A DNA stretch of 59,312 nt from Chlamydia trachomatis. Its GTDB lineage: Bacteria > Chlamydiota > Chlamydiia > Chlamydiales > Rhabdochlamydiaceae. The translations under genes and the position numbers were made by a program. The notes below the pieces were generated by a model, which was not told the origin of the DNA, ran no database searches, and was given only the letters and a program-made list of their open reading frames with translations. Shown here one piece after another: positions 27,991 through 37,448 of this stretch (the stretch's first letter is position 1; every line of letters begins with the position of its first letter). Location: contig CAMDHO010000009.1 of the NCBI GenBank assembly GCA_945898205.1, positions 1-59,312 on the forward strand, in the 5' to 3' direction.

Positions 27991-29504
27991 AATTCCTCAT
28001 GTGCGAGAGAAAGAGGAGAAGGTTTCTTGAAATAGCTTATTACTAGATGCGAAGAAATAATAATTGCAATTCCGACTAGAATCCAGCCCATTAAATAAAA
28101 GCAATCAGCCAAAGCTAAAGCATTAGATTGGGTAGAGAGAGCCTGTTCAATAAGTTGATTAGATTCGTTTTCAGAAGTTCCATAAAAAGAAAGATTAACA
28201 AGAAATTGTGTGGTCAAGTTTGAGTAAGGAGTGAGCTGCTCTACTAAACGATCATGATAAAAAATACTCCTTCGAAACCAAAGAGTGGAATATACGGAAC
28301 ATCCTAGTGAACCTGAAAGAAGTCTAATAGATTGAAATAGAATAAACCCTTGTGTGGTTTTTTTTTTATCTACAGAATTTAAGCAAACATGAAGTAAAGG
28401 GAATAGAAAGAAAGCGAGACCCAACCCTGCTAGGGTACGAGCAATGGCTAGACGTTTGAAATCAATTTCAGCATTGAATGTTGTGGAGTAAAAGCAAGAG
28501 TAAGCAAAAAAGAAAACAGCAAGTAAAACAATCCATAAAGAATTTATTTTTTTAATCCAATGTTTTAAAATAAAAAACAACGCAAGTCCCGCTGCAAACA
28601 TATGAGCCATTAAAAGAGCTATCCAAATAGGGGTGTAGTTTGAAACGATATGTAACCACATGGTAAGCAGGATAATCATACCAAAATAGGCAGAGAAAAG
28701 AGCGATTAAGCAAATAATAGAAATAGAAAATGTAGGTATTTTAAATAATTTAAGTTCGAAGATGGGGTCTTTGTGATTCCATTCCCAAATAATAAAAAAA
28801 ATAAAAAAAATAACGGATATAACAGTTAATGATGAAATAAAAGGACTTCGAAACCAGTCGAGTTGTTCTCCTAGGGCAATGCTAGTAACCGCAGAGCTAA
28901 TAAAGGTGATGTAAATTAAGTATCCTGTTCTGTTGAATTTTTTTTTAGCTTCGACAATGTGAGGCGTTTTATTAATATAAATAAAATGCGCTATGACCGC
29001 TAAAATAGGTATTTGGGAATAAAATATCCATTGCCACTGTAAATCATAGGCGATCCAACCCCCAAAACACGCCGCTGCAACAGGAGTAACTGTTACAAGA
29101 AGGCCTAAGAAAGCAAAAGCAGCTTCTTTTTGATGTTCAGATACGTGGCTTTTGATTTTTCCGATACATAAAGGAAAAAAAACACCAGATGCAACTCCTG
29201 ACAAAAAACGAAAAAAAACAAAAAAGAAATAATTGGGTGATGCCCCACATAAATACATAGTAATACAAAAAAGAATGAGAAAAAAAAATAAGGTTTGAAG
29301 AGTCCCAAAACGTCTTCCTAATTCATTTCCAACAGGAAATGTCAACGCATTGCCTAGTCCAAAAAAAGTAACACTATAAGAAACTATGTTATTGGAACCT
29401 CCTAAAGTTCCAACCGTATATGAAGAACTCATAATAGAAGATGTAAAATTGAAAACTGTAAAAAAGATCAATAGATATAAACAAAATCTTAATTGATTAG
29501 TCAT
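27987..29504 (-). CDS. emrB: DHA2-family MFS transporter, first EmrB-like subunit
   Basis: The start at 29504 (MTNQLRFCLYLLIFF) is preferred over 29531. It overlaps the adaptor stop by eight bases, and the first helix begins at once. The 505 residues hold about 14 spans and a GNELGRRFG motif-A loop. Together with EmrA and the TolC-type protein it should form a tripartite pump expelling hydrophobic toxins across both membranes. A second homologous MFS follows directly. Two different transporters in one operon could work as alternatives on one adaptor or as a heteromer. Confidence 0.85.
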   Translation of the reverse strand: MTNQLRFCLYLLIFFTVFNFTSSIMSSSYTVGTLGGSNNIVSYSVTFFGLGNALTFPVGNELGRRFGTLQTLFFFLILFCITMYLCGASPNYFFFVFFRFLSGVASGVFFPLCIGKIKSHVSEHQKEAAFAFLGLLVTVTPVAAACFGGWIAYDLQWQWIFYSQIPILAVIAHFIYINKTPHIVEAKKKFNRTGYLIYITFISSAVTSIALGEQLDWFRSPFISSLTVISVIFFIFFIIWEWNHKDPIFELKLFKIPTFSISIICLIALFSAYFGMIILLTMWLHIVSNYTPIWIALLMAHMFAAGLALFFILKHWIKKINSLWIVLLAVFFFAYSCFYSTTFNAEIDFKRLAIARTLAGLGLAFFLFPLLHVCLNSVDKKKTTQGFILFQSIRLLSGSLGCSVYSTLWFRRSIFYHDRLVEQLTPYSNLTTQFLVNLSFYGTSENESNQLIEQALSTQSNALALADCFYLMGWILVGIAIIISSHLVISYFKKPSPLSLAHEEL

Positions 29505-30672
29505 CAAAAATCTCCACGCTAATAGGATCACTTTTGAATTTTTTTAAAGAAGGATCTAAATTGGCTTCGATGATGTTATCAATCCAAGAGCAATCTCCAA
29601 ATTCTTCTTTTTTGAAGATATCGGTAATATAAGTTGGGGCCCCAATAGGAGAGACTGGAACCAGAGCTCCAGGAGCTTTTAGATTTACTGTGGCCTCCAT
29701 TGAAAGACCAATACGTAGAGGGTGTTTTTCTAGCTCTATTTGATCAAATTCTACACGAACAGGAAGTCTTTGAACAATTTTAATCCAATTCCCCGAAAGA
29801 TTTTGAGGAGGTAAAAGAGAAAATGCGTTTCCAGCGCCACCTGGAAGCCCTGCAATTCTTCCATTAAATATAACGTCATCTCCATAAAGATCAGAAGTCA
29901 CTTTAACAGGTTGTCCAATTCGCATAAGGTTCATTTGAGTTTCTTTGAAGTTAGCGTTAACCCAAATCTGGTCTAGAGGGATGATGGCCAATAATGGCCA
30001 CCCGGAAGGAACCCACATGCCAACTTGAATGGATCTTTGAGCAACAAGTCCTTTGACAGGGGAGTAGATGTTACATCTGTATAGGTCTACCCAAGCTTGC
30101 CTTACTTGAGATATAGCAACAAGTGTTTTTGGGTTAGATAGTATAGTTGTATTTTGTACTAAAGAATAGGATTTCTCAAAGAGAGTTTCCGACATCTGTA
30201 GAAGGAAAAAGGTGCTGCGTAAGGCCGCTACAGCATGTTCAAAATCTTCTAAAGAAACTCCTCTTACATCTAAAACAACCGCGCGATGTTCATAATCTTG
30301 AGCGGATTTTATAAATATAGCCTTATTTGATTTAACTTGGGCTTTTAAAGCAAAAACTTCATGAAAGTTTTGACAAACTTCACGAACTACGGCCCCTAAG
30401 TTTTCTTGAGCTTGTTGGAGCGCTATTTTAGCATCGGTTTCATCAAGCTGTACTAACAGCTGTCCCTTTTCTACAAGGTAAGTCTCCTCTGTTAGAATGG
30501 CTTGCACAAAGCCAGGTTTTAAAGGAGTCAAAATAACTTGGTTTCCCTCTACATAAGCATCATCTGTATAGGCTTTATATTTCCAGACAATTAACCAGTA
30601 TACAAAAGCTGCCATACAAAGAAATAAAGTGGCCCCGCAATAGACCCAAACTAAATTTTTTCGTTGAATCAT
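29497..30672 (-). CDS. emrA: EmrA-type membrane fusion protein of the efflux operon
   Basis: Periplasmic adaptor joining the DHA2 transporters to the outer-membrane factor. It has an N-terminal helix (about residues 9-30), the lipoyl half motifs AYTDDAYVEGNQV and IYSPVKGLVAQRSIQVGMWV, an alpha-hairpin between them, and a C-terminal barrel containing NFKETQMNLMRIGQPVKVTS. It is 391 residues long. The ATG overlaps the TolC-type stop by four bases. It is nearly the same as the solo copy at 22636-23808, with most differences conservative, so the duplication is recent in gene terms. Confidence 0.9.
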   Translation of the reverse strand: MIQRKNLVWVYCGATLFLCMAAFVYWLIVWKYKAYTDDAYVEGNQVILTPLKPGFVQAILTEETYLVEKGQLLVQLDETDAKIALQQAQENLGAVVREVCQNFHEVFALKAQVKSNKAIFIKSAQDYEHRAVVLDVRGVSLEDFEHAVAALRSTFFLLQMSETLFEKSYSLVQNTTILSNPKTLVAISQVRQAWVDLYRCNIYSPVKGLVAQRSIQVGMWVPSGWPLLAIIPLDQIWVNANFKETQMNLMRIGQPVKVTSDLYGDDVIFNGRIAGLPGGAGNAFSLLPPQNLSGNWIKIVQRLPVRVEFDQIELEKHPLRIGLSMEATVNLKAPGALVPVSPIGAPTYITDIFKKEEFGDCSWIDNIIEANLDPSLKKFKSDPISVEIFDD

Positions 30673-32117
30673 GCTTGCTCCAAAGAGATAGGAATTTGAG
30701 AAAACACGAAACCTCCACCTAAAGATTTGATTAACTTAATAAGATAGGCGTATTGGAGATAGGTAAGGTCTATTTCGTTTATCCTTTTCTCAATAAGAGC
30801 TTCTTCATAGTCTAAAAAGCTAAATTGAGAATCAAGACCACTCTCTATCCGTAAAAAGGTGAGCTCTAATCGTTTTTTTGCATCTAAAACTACTTGAGCC
30901 TGTAGGTCTTGTTGGCTATATACCATATTTACTTGAGAAAGAAGATCTGCGACTTCTTGAGCGCTAGTTAAAAGAAGGTTGTTGTATTGAAAAATAGCCT
31001 GATCAAAAGCTGCTTTTTTAGCTCGAACATTGGCTCTAATGGATCCAGCTGTGAATATGGGAAGACTCAGTGCTGGTTTGTATCCCAGGGCATGAGAAGC
31101 TGAATTAAATAAGGTTCCCCAAGCTATACTTTTTAACCCTCCTAATAGAGTTAAGTTAATGTTTGGAAAGAAGTCAGCTTTAGCAACTCCAACTTGAGCT
31201 GCTAAAGCTTCTGCTTTCCAAATCTGAGCCATTAAATCAGGTCTTCTGGATAAGAGTTCTATTGATAAGTTTTCTGGAAGTGGGATTCTTTGGATAGGAG
31301 TCGTAGGTAGACTATCTAAACATAAATCTTCGTCTGGGCCTCTTCCCATTAAAACATTAATAAGGTGTGTTTGTATGTCAATTTCATCATTCATAGAAAG
31401 AAGCATTTGCTTGGCTTCATTTACGTTTTCATTACTTAATAGAGGTGGGAAAGCGGAGATCAAAGCGCTGTTTTGCAGTTGATTTTGAAGTTCAAGACGC
31501 ATTGTTCGGACATCTACTAGATTGCTATATAATTCTTGTTTTTTAGTAGTTGTTAAAATGGCAAAATATGCTTGTGTCAGAGATGTCGATAGAATTAATT
31601 GTGCTTCATAAAATTCTGCTTCTTTAGCTTTCATTTCGCCCATAGCAGATCTAAAAAGATTCCTGTTTTTACTCCAAAAGTCAAACTCGTAATTAAATGC
31701 GAGAGAAAGGTCAACTTCATAACCTGGTAGTCCAAGTGAAGGATTTAGAATGTGATAAAACTGGTTTTCACTAAAATAGCGATAGTTATCTGATGCGTCA
31801 AAAAACAGAGTAGGAAATAATTTAGCATGATTGACTTTAGCAATTTGTCTTGCTTGATCAATTTGAATTTCAACAGATCTCAAACTGGGGTTTTTAGAAA
31901 AGGCTTCTTCAATCCAAGATGTTAATAAGGGGCTTTCAAATGAGTTCCACCATGTTTTATCGGGCCAATTTCCTCTAGAAAACATAGTAGAATCAAGTGC
32001 TTTTTTTTGACTTTTATCTAATGAAGGAGCCTTCATTAGATTTTCTTTTTTTTCATTATCAGTCATGGAGATGCATCCAGATAAAAAAAGCAAAAAAACA
32101 TAAGAAAGATTTTTCAT
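30669..32117 (-). CDS. TolC/NodT-type outer-membrane efflux lipoprotein
   Basis: Outer-membrane exit duct of the tripartite pump. The start at 32117 is preferred over 32165. AGGG lies six bases upstream, and the product then opens with a lipoprotein signal MKNLSYVFLLFLSGC whose lipobox LSGC predicts lipidation of Cys15. The 482 residues show the repeated OEP helices: SLRSVEIQIDQARQIAKVNH, SRRPDLMAQIWKAEALAAQVGVA and ADFFPNINLTLLGG. This is the first gene of a four-gene operon with 4-8 base overlaps throughout (OMF, adaptor, MFS, MFS). Confidence 0.9.
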   Translation of the reverse strand: MKNLSYVFLLFLSGCISMTDNEKKENLMKAPSLDKSQKKALDSTMFSRGNWPDKTWWNSFESPLLTSWIEEAFSKNPSLRSVEIQIDQARQIAKVNHAKLFPTLFFDASDNYRYFSENQFYHILNPSLGLPGYEVDLSLAFNYEFDFWSKNRNLFRSAMGEMKAKEAEFYEAQLILSTSLTQAYFAILTTTKKQELYSNLVDVRTMRLELQNQLQNSALISAFPPLLSNENVNEAKQMLLSMNDEIDIQTHLINVLMGRGPDEDLCLDSLPTTPIQRIPLPENLSIELLSRRPDLMAQIWKAEALAAQVGVAKADFFPNINLTLLGGLKSIAWGTLFNSASHALGYKPALSLPIFTAGSIRANVRAKKAAFDQAIFQYNNLLLTSAQEVADLLSQVNMVYSQQDLQAQVVLDAKKRLELTFLRIESGLDSQFSFLDYEEALIEKRINEIDLTYLQYAYLIKLIKSLGGGFVFSQIPISLEQA

Positions 32118-32239
32118 AAACATCCCTGTACGAGCCCTTAATTGATGTTTATTATATGTAGGCATTATTTTAAAGTTGTTTTTTTAATTTCCGATATTAG
32201 ATTATAGATTTTATTTATATCTTTTGGGAAGAGGTGTCT

Positions 32240-32542
32240 ATGATAGGTGGTTCGGTCGATAAAGTCTTATATCCATTAGAGAGAGGACTAAGTATCCATG
32301 CGATTCAATTAGAATTATCAAAAGAGATAAAGAGATATGAATTAAATATAGATTTAATGAGTTCTGTTGAGTTAACTGAGGCACAAATAAGTTCGGTCGT
32401 TGATAAACAAAAAGAGATAACTCTGCTTTTTAAAAAATCTATAGACGGGCTTAATTCCGTAAATAAAGCAATTCAATATTTCGATAGAAAAGAGACCTTG
32501 AGATGTCTTAATGAGGAATTTGAGTTATTATTGAAGGCGTAA
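32240..32542 (+). CDS. Small helical protein, unknown
   Basis: A 100-residue protein. ATG 32240 is preferred over GTG 32234 because GAAGAGG (32228-32234) is five bases away. It is wholly helical and charged, with two likely coiled-coil helices (about 18-65 and 70-100) and no Cys. It is divergent from the efflux operon and could be a chaperone-like or regulatory protein. Small acidic coiled-coil proteins of this size include type III chaperones, but nothing specific supports that. Confidence 0.5.
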   Translation: MIGGSVDKVLYPLERGLSIHAIQLELSKEIKRYELNIDLMSSVELTEAQISSVVDKQKEITLLFKKSIDGLNSVNKAIQYFDRKETLRCLNEEFELLLKA

Positions 32543-32572
32543 TAAATCACAGGATGGAGCCTTAGGTTCTTG

Positions 32573-32941
32573 CTAATGACATTCTAAACAAAGGCCATTT
32601 AAGCTGATCGAATGCCCTAATAAACGAAATCCTTTAGGAATCATTTCGAATAGCCCCTTTGGGCATTGATTAATGAAGTAAGTTTTATTACAGCTATCAC
32701 ATGAAAAATAGTGGTGATGTTCTTTTTGTTTGAGTTCATAGCAAGATTTTTCACCAGGGAGCTCTATTAAAGTGATTTTCTCTTCTAGAATAAGAGTTTT
32801 AATGGTTCTGTAGACAGTTGATAGATTGATTTGAGGAATCTCAATAGTAGCGTAAGCTAGAAGTTCTTCAATAGATAAAGGTCTTCCTTTTTCGGATAGA
32901 CATCTTAAGATTGAGGTTCTTTGCTTTGTCATCCGTTTCAT
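32573..32941 (-). CDS. Fur-family metalloregulator, Zur-like
   Basis: A DNA-binding repressor using metal as corepressor. A winged helix-turn-helix spans about residues 1-70 (PQINLSTVYRTIKTL is the recognition helix region). The dimerisation domain has HHHYFSCDSC with Cys81/Cys84, then Cys118/Cys121 in LCLECH, the four-Cys structural zinc site. The 122-residue length is short for Fur and fits Zur or PerR relatives. It is divergent from a His/Cys-rich membrane protein, which is the likely target. It ends in TAG. Confidence 0.8.
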   Translation of the reverse strand: MKRMTKQRTSILRCLSEKGRPLSIEELLAYATIEIPQINLSTVYRTIKTLILEEKITLIELPGEKSCYELKQKEHHHYFSCDSCNKTYFINQCPKGLFEMIPKGFRLLGHSISLNGLCLECH

Positions 32942-32967
32942 TTTAAAATCCCTTTATGTTTTCTTGT

Positions 32968-32983
32968 TGCAAATGAGTTTGCA
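32968..32983. promoter_or_regulatory. Candidate Zur/Fur operator
   Basis: TGCAAATGAGTTTGCA is a perfect 6-4-6 inverted repeat in the 120-base region between the two divergent genes, and is followed by the half-similar TTATGATA. Fur-family boxes are AT-rich palindromes of similar size in such divergent spaces. Binding is inferred. Confidence 0.45.
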
Positions 32984-33061
32984 TTATGATACTGTTTCCT
33001 CTAAAAAAAATCAATCGGCTATTCATAAGAAAACAATAAATTACCAATAAGGAAAGTTGAA

Positions 33062-33565
33062 ATGAGTATCAATCCTACTGTTTTACATAGACATGCCAAT
33101 TTGGAATTAGGCACACGGCAATATGAAGTCAAGTCAAGAACAGATCTATTAATGAGTGCGATAGAAAAAGTGAGCGCCTTAGCTTTAGGTATTTTTTCTG
33201 CTTATGTAAGTTTAGAATTATTTGTTCCATTTTTCATTGCTAGTATTTCTATTGGGATTTACAGCTATATGAATGATAAACAGTCATGTGAGCATAATCA
33301 TGCAGGATCTTCATGTGCTCATGGTTTATTAGAGCAATTGACTGGAGTGAAACTTCCTCCAATTATTTCTCTTGCAGCTAATATTGCAGTAACGGTTTGT
33401 CATATTGACCACCATGCTATTGTTTTTGTCCCAATTATAGCGAGTTCTCTGGGTGCGTGGCTAGGAAAAACGGCCTCTAATTATGCTTCTCTAATGAATA
33501 AAGAAATAAATGTGCATTTGAATAAGCCTTCTGTGCCACATAATCATCATGCTTTTTGCTGCTAG
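33062..33565 (+). CDS. His/Cys-rich membrane protein, probable metal handling
   Basis: A 167-residue protein after AAGGAAAG. It has hydrophobic segments at about residues 37-60, 97-115 and 120-135. Metal-ligand clusters lie on the hydrophilic parts: CEHNHAGSSCAH near residue 78, CHIDHH near 117, and PHNHHAFCC at the very C-terminus. The family was not recognised. The ligand clusters and the divergent Zur-like repressor with a palindrome between them suggest zinc (or another metal) binding or transport induced when the metal is scarce. It ends in TAG directly before a terminator. Confidence 0.6.
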   Translation: MSINPTVLHRHANLELGTRQYEVKSRTDLLMSAIEKVSALALGIFSAYVSLELFVPFFIASISIGIYSYMNDKQSCEHNHAGSSCAHGLLEQLTGVKLPPIISLAANIAVTVCHIDHHAIVFVPIIASSLGAWLGKTASNYASLMNKEINVHLNKPSVPHNHHAFCC

Positions 33566-33580
33566 TTAATTCTTAACTTG

Positions 33581-33609
33581 CCCCGTCCGTCAGGTCGGGG
33601 TGTTTTTTC
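33581..33609 (+). terminator. Rho-independent terminator
   Basis: CCCCG (33581-33585) pairs with CGGGG (33596-33600), the arms extending weakly inward, and TGTTTTTT follows. It lies 15 bases after the stop of the His/Cys-rich protein gene. Confidence 0.75.
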
Positions 33610-33742
33610 ATATCTATTTTCAGATCTTCACTTAAATACAGTTCAGATATTGATCATAAGTTGTAAAACTTATTTCTTGATAAAATTAAAAGATCGACTA
33701 ATATGAAGGCCCCTAAATTTTGTCTTATAAAAAGAAGAAAGG

Positions 33743-34750
33743 ATGAAAATAATTTCTTTTAATTTAACTGTAAGAGTGTGTTTTTTTTCTTTTGGTTGCC
33801 TTTTTCCAATGCTCTTAAATGCTGTGATAGGATACGTCCCTCTAGAGGATAATCAAGAAGAACCATGGCTTACAGGTCCTTTAATCACAGGCTCTGGGTC
33901 GATTGCATCAAAAGGACATTTGGGGACAAAGCCAAGTTTCAACGCTTGGCATCAATCTTCTTCATATGGCAATGAGTGGAAAATAGAAAAGCAAGCAACT
34001 TTAAATGGAATTTTTTTTCTACTTCCTTTTTGGGTGGGGCTTACTGATAAAGTGGACGTGTCTTTTCGTTCTGGCTGTCAATGGAGCGATAGATCAGGAG
34101 CTACTGGTTGGGCTTTAAATGATTGTTCTGCCCAATTTGGCTTTCAGCTTCATGAAGATCCGTTGCCTCATAAAAGTTGGCTTCCCGCTATGAAATTATT
34201 TGTTAGAGAATATTTCCCTATAGGGAAATATAAAAATCTTAATCCAGAAAAAATGGGTACAGATGCGGGAGGATTTGGTTCTTGGGCAACAACAATAGGT
34301 CTTAACTTTCAAAAGATTTTATATTTCGGCCACAATCATTTTTTAAATAACTTATTCAACATCGAATGTTTAATTCCTACATCGGTTCATGTAAAAGGAT
34401 TTAATACGTATGGTGGGGGATTTGGATGTGATGGAACTGGCTAGCCTAAAAAATTCATAAAAACAAGTTTGGGATTTGAGTATTCATTAACAAGGAATTG
34501 GGTTTTAGCCACGGATTTTGTCGGGATTTTTGGATCTAAGAGCCGATTTTTAGGCAATCCAGGGAAGAACTTAATGGGATTGCCTAGTTCCAATATTAAG
34601 AGAGCTTCAATTCAATATAGTTTAGCCCCTGCTATTGAATATAATTGGAGTGAATCTTTAGGGGTTATTGCGGGATGTTGGTTTACAGTCGCGGGTAAAA
34701 ACAGTGCAAAATTTGAAAATTACACTGTCTCATTAAATTACTTTAAATAA
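33743..34750 (+). pseudogene. Beta-barrel outer-membrane protein, one in-frame amber codon
   Basis: A 335-codon frame with a signal peptide (about residues 1-27, ending LLNA). TAG at 34442-34444 (after GFGCDGTG) splits it. The same frame continues as PKKFIKTSLGFEYSLTRNWV and ends in TAA at 34748-34750, with no shift and no other stop. The mature part alternates aromatic and small residues (LGFEYSLTRNWVLATDFVG) and ends in LNYFK, as transporter-like barrels of environmental chlamydiae do. Without readthrough the last third of the barrel is lost, which should destroy it. Confidence 0.7.
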
Positions 34751-34889
34751 GACTGTTTGTAGTTTTGGTGTGTTAATTTTATTTTGTTTGTTTTGTTTTA
34801 TTTCGATAAATAGTATTATTTGCGTGAATGTGAGTTGTTTGTTTTTGTTTTTATAATAATTTAATAAATTAAAAAAAAGGATTAACATA

Positions 34890-35132
34890 ATGATAGGTTC
34901 AGTTCCAAAATTCACAGAGATGAGTGTTTTAAATACAGAAAGTAAAAAAAGTTCAGATTTAAATAGAAAGGGGAGCGAGAGCGTATGCGCTTTTTGCCGA
35001 GAGACTATTCGACTTATAGGGCATGCTGCATGCGCTGAAAGGTACAGTCTTTGTTCTGATCTTCAGAGAGGAGGATATTTTAATCGAGCTAAAATTCTGA
35101 AAAGTAAATCACTAATATTTGGCATGTTTTAA
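34890..35132 (+). CDS. Small Cys-rich protein, unknown
   Basis: An 80-residue protein after AAAAAAGG. The N-terminal 30 residues are hydrophilic and Ser/Lys rich. The centre is ESVCAFCRETIRLIGHAACA, then ERYSLCSDL: a CxxC pair, a His and two further Cys, which could bind one zinc in a treble-clef or partial RING-like way. It has no signal peptide. It has its own terminator directly downstream. No family recognised. Confidence 0.45.
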   Translation: MIGSVPKFTEMSVLNTESKKSSDLNRKGSESVCAFCRETIRLIGHAACAERYSLCSDLQRGGYFNRAKILKSKSLIFGMF

Positions 35133-35198
35133 AAAAAATAAATTCAATTTTTAAGTTCATCCCCGATTCAATAGTGAAGAGGGGCAAATAAATTGAAA

Positions 35199-35240
35199 AA
35201 GAAGTGGCTCGGGAATCTATCCGGGCCACTTCTTTTTTTA
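35199..35240 (+). terminator. Rho-independent terminator
   Basis: AAGAAGTGGC (35199-35208) pairs with GCCACTTCTT (35225-35234), with an inner CGG/CCG extension, and seven T follow. It ends the small Cys-rich gene. Confidence 0.85.
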
Positions 35241-35389
35241 TAGAGTAACTTCTTATAAAATTAATTTGTTGTTTAGAGTTCTGTTCGGAGAGGTTGTAAA
35301 TTAGATTATTGATCTTATTTCCGAATAAAGGTAGGTTAATTTTCACTTTAAAATTTGTGCTTTTTGATGAAATTAAAGGATCAATTAAT

Positions 35390-37393
35390 ATGACCGTATC
35401 TAAATTCTGGCGTGCAAAATAGGCAATATTGGCCTATTTGCCCTTATCCTTATTCGCAGTACCGGCTCTTCCTCCGGCTCCATTACAAAATTACGCTCCG
35501 ATTGTTTTTGTTAATAAGAGCACTCTTCCTGCAGATCAAATTTACTTTGTTGCTCATGGAAATGATGCCGCTGGAATTCCTTGTTTTTTAGTTCCCGATG
35601 CAAATGGCATATGTCAATTCTTATACCCAACACCTGGAAATATACCGAGTTCTGCTGGTTCAAGCAAGCTTCTCTCTGAGCTTCCTACTGCAACAGGTAC
35701 GGGGATTACTGATCCATCTTATTTAATTTATCTACCAATATGCAGCGCTGCCAGAGCTTATTTTTCGATTAACAATCCAATGTTTTTAGCTACGGCTTTT
35801 AATCCTCAACTTGGAATTCTTAGCATTGGGGATCCTTCTGTCAGTTCATTAACAGATCCTAATTTTTATACTCTCTAGCAAGATTTTGAATTTGGATTAG
35901 TAAATCCTAGTGCTAATAATGCATTGACAGCAATCTATTTAAATCTGTCTTGGGTTGACTAGTTTTGCCTTCCAATGCAGCTGTATACATTGAGTTATCC
36001 TTCCAACGATCCAATCGATATAGACCCGCTAGCGCTTCCTGCTGGAACAGAGTCTAGTAAGACTCGTGAAGATATTATTACAGAAATTAATACAAAGCTT
36101 AAAACTGATGAATCATATATTTCTTGGGAATCTTTAGGGATCGCTTATTTCAATAATCCATATACGGACTCTCTCCCTCCCTCTACATATTTGCGCATTT
36201 TAGCAGCTAAAAATAGCATTGACTTAGGTAGCTCTGTAAATTTTCAAAATGCAAAAGTTACTCAAAAATATTTCCCGTCAACCTATGTTTCTAGTAGTAC
36301 AGAAGGACCTGCACTAAATTCTAGTTTTATGGAAACGCTGTATGCTTATTACCAAACTAAAGATCTCTGGTTTAAAATTTTCCCCGCAGTGCCTGCTGGG
36401 ACTCCTTCGGTTTCTGCAGTTTATCAGATAGTCTCCGCTACAACAGCCGCGACTCTTAAATTTATAGTAGATCCTGCGCAATCTCCACTATTGGCGCCCT
36501 CTCCAATTTATATAGATCTTTCAACGCTTACTATGGAAAAATTACTAAGTGGTGCTACTTGGTCATTTATTCCATCTAATACGGATATAAATTATACAAA
36601 TGAGATATCCAAGCTTTTGAGTTCTTTATGGTCAGTAGGGCAGTTGCCTTATATTGCTTCTGTTACGACTAAAGACTCTCCTTTTGTAAATAATAATGAT
36701 GGATTTATGGCTCTGAGCTATTTTACAGAGCCTGCAAGTTACTTAAAGGGGCCTTGGTTTAATTTGTATAGTCAAATAATTCACGAAAAATTAATCAGCA
36801 AGGGAAAAGTTCCTAGTAATCCAACATTAGGGCTTGGTTATGCTTATGATTATGATGATTTATTAAATATGAGCGGTATTGTTGGGGGGCTTAAAATTCA
36901 AGATATATATGGGAATCCATCTACAGAAACTACAACTGGAAATCCGCCTATAGAGAATCCTGCTCTTCAGCCTTATATTGTGGTTAGTTTAGAAAGCATG
37001 CTTGGAACTCCTATACCGCAGATATCGCAAGATGCCTATTCATATGTTGCTATAGTAGCCCCAGCTCCAAATGGAGTAGCTGTTAGTTTTTCTCACTATA
37101 ATGGAACTAGTATGATAGTGACTCCTGCTTCTGTGACGACACCTGTCTCTTTAGGCGCCGTAACTGTGGACTCAGCCCATCCATTTCGAGTTACATTTAG
37201 TTATAATTCTATTGATTATGTATATGATATAAACCTTCAAAGGCAAATTGCTACCCCCATTTCTAATAGAAGCAGTTTTTCTTCAACGGATGTATATTTT
37301 CAAGGAAGCATCACTTTTGCAGTAGCTGGTACAGAAACAAATCCAACATTTGTGATTTCATTTACAAGTGCTCCGCCTCCATGGGGTGGATGA
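35390..37393 (+). pseudogene. GH64-like beta-1,3-glucanase with three in-frame amber codons
   Basis: ATG at 35390 follows AAAGGA. One frame runs 667 codons to TGA at 37391-37393, broken only by TAG at 35420-35422 (codon 11, inside the signal peptide), 35876-35878 and 35960-35962. Across 2 kb there is no TAA, TGA or frameshift. Motifs resemble glycoside hydrolase 64: IYFVAHGND, the stretch around ARAYFSINNPMFL, DFEFG directly after the second TAG, LNLSWVD-TAG-FCLPMQL (GH64 proteins have a VDxFxxP block) and LGLGYAYDYDD. GH64 enzymes cut beta-1,3-glucan of fungal or algal walls. The C-terminal 170 residues look like an added beta domain. It is either a young pseudogene or expressed through amber readthrough. 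Confidence 0.6.
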
Positions 37394-37448
37394 TAAAGAG
37401 AAAATTATTAGAAAATAAGATCGCAATAGAGAAACAGGAGATGGCTTT

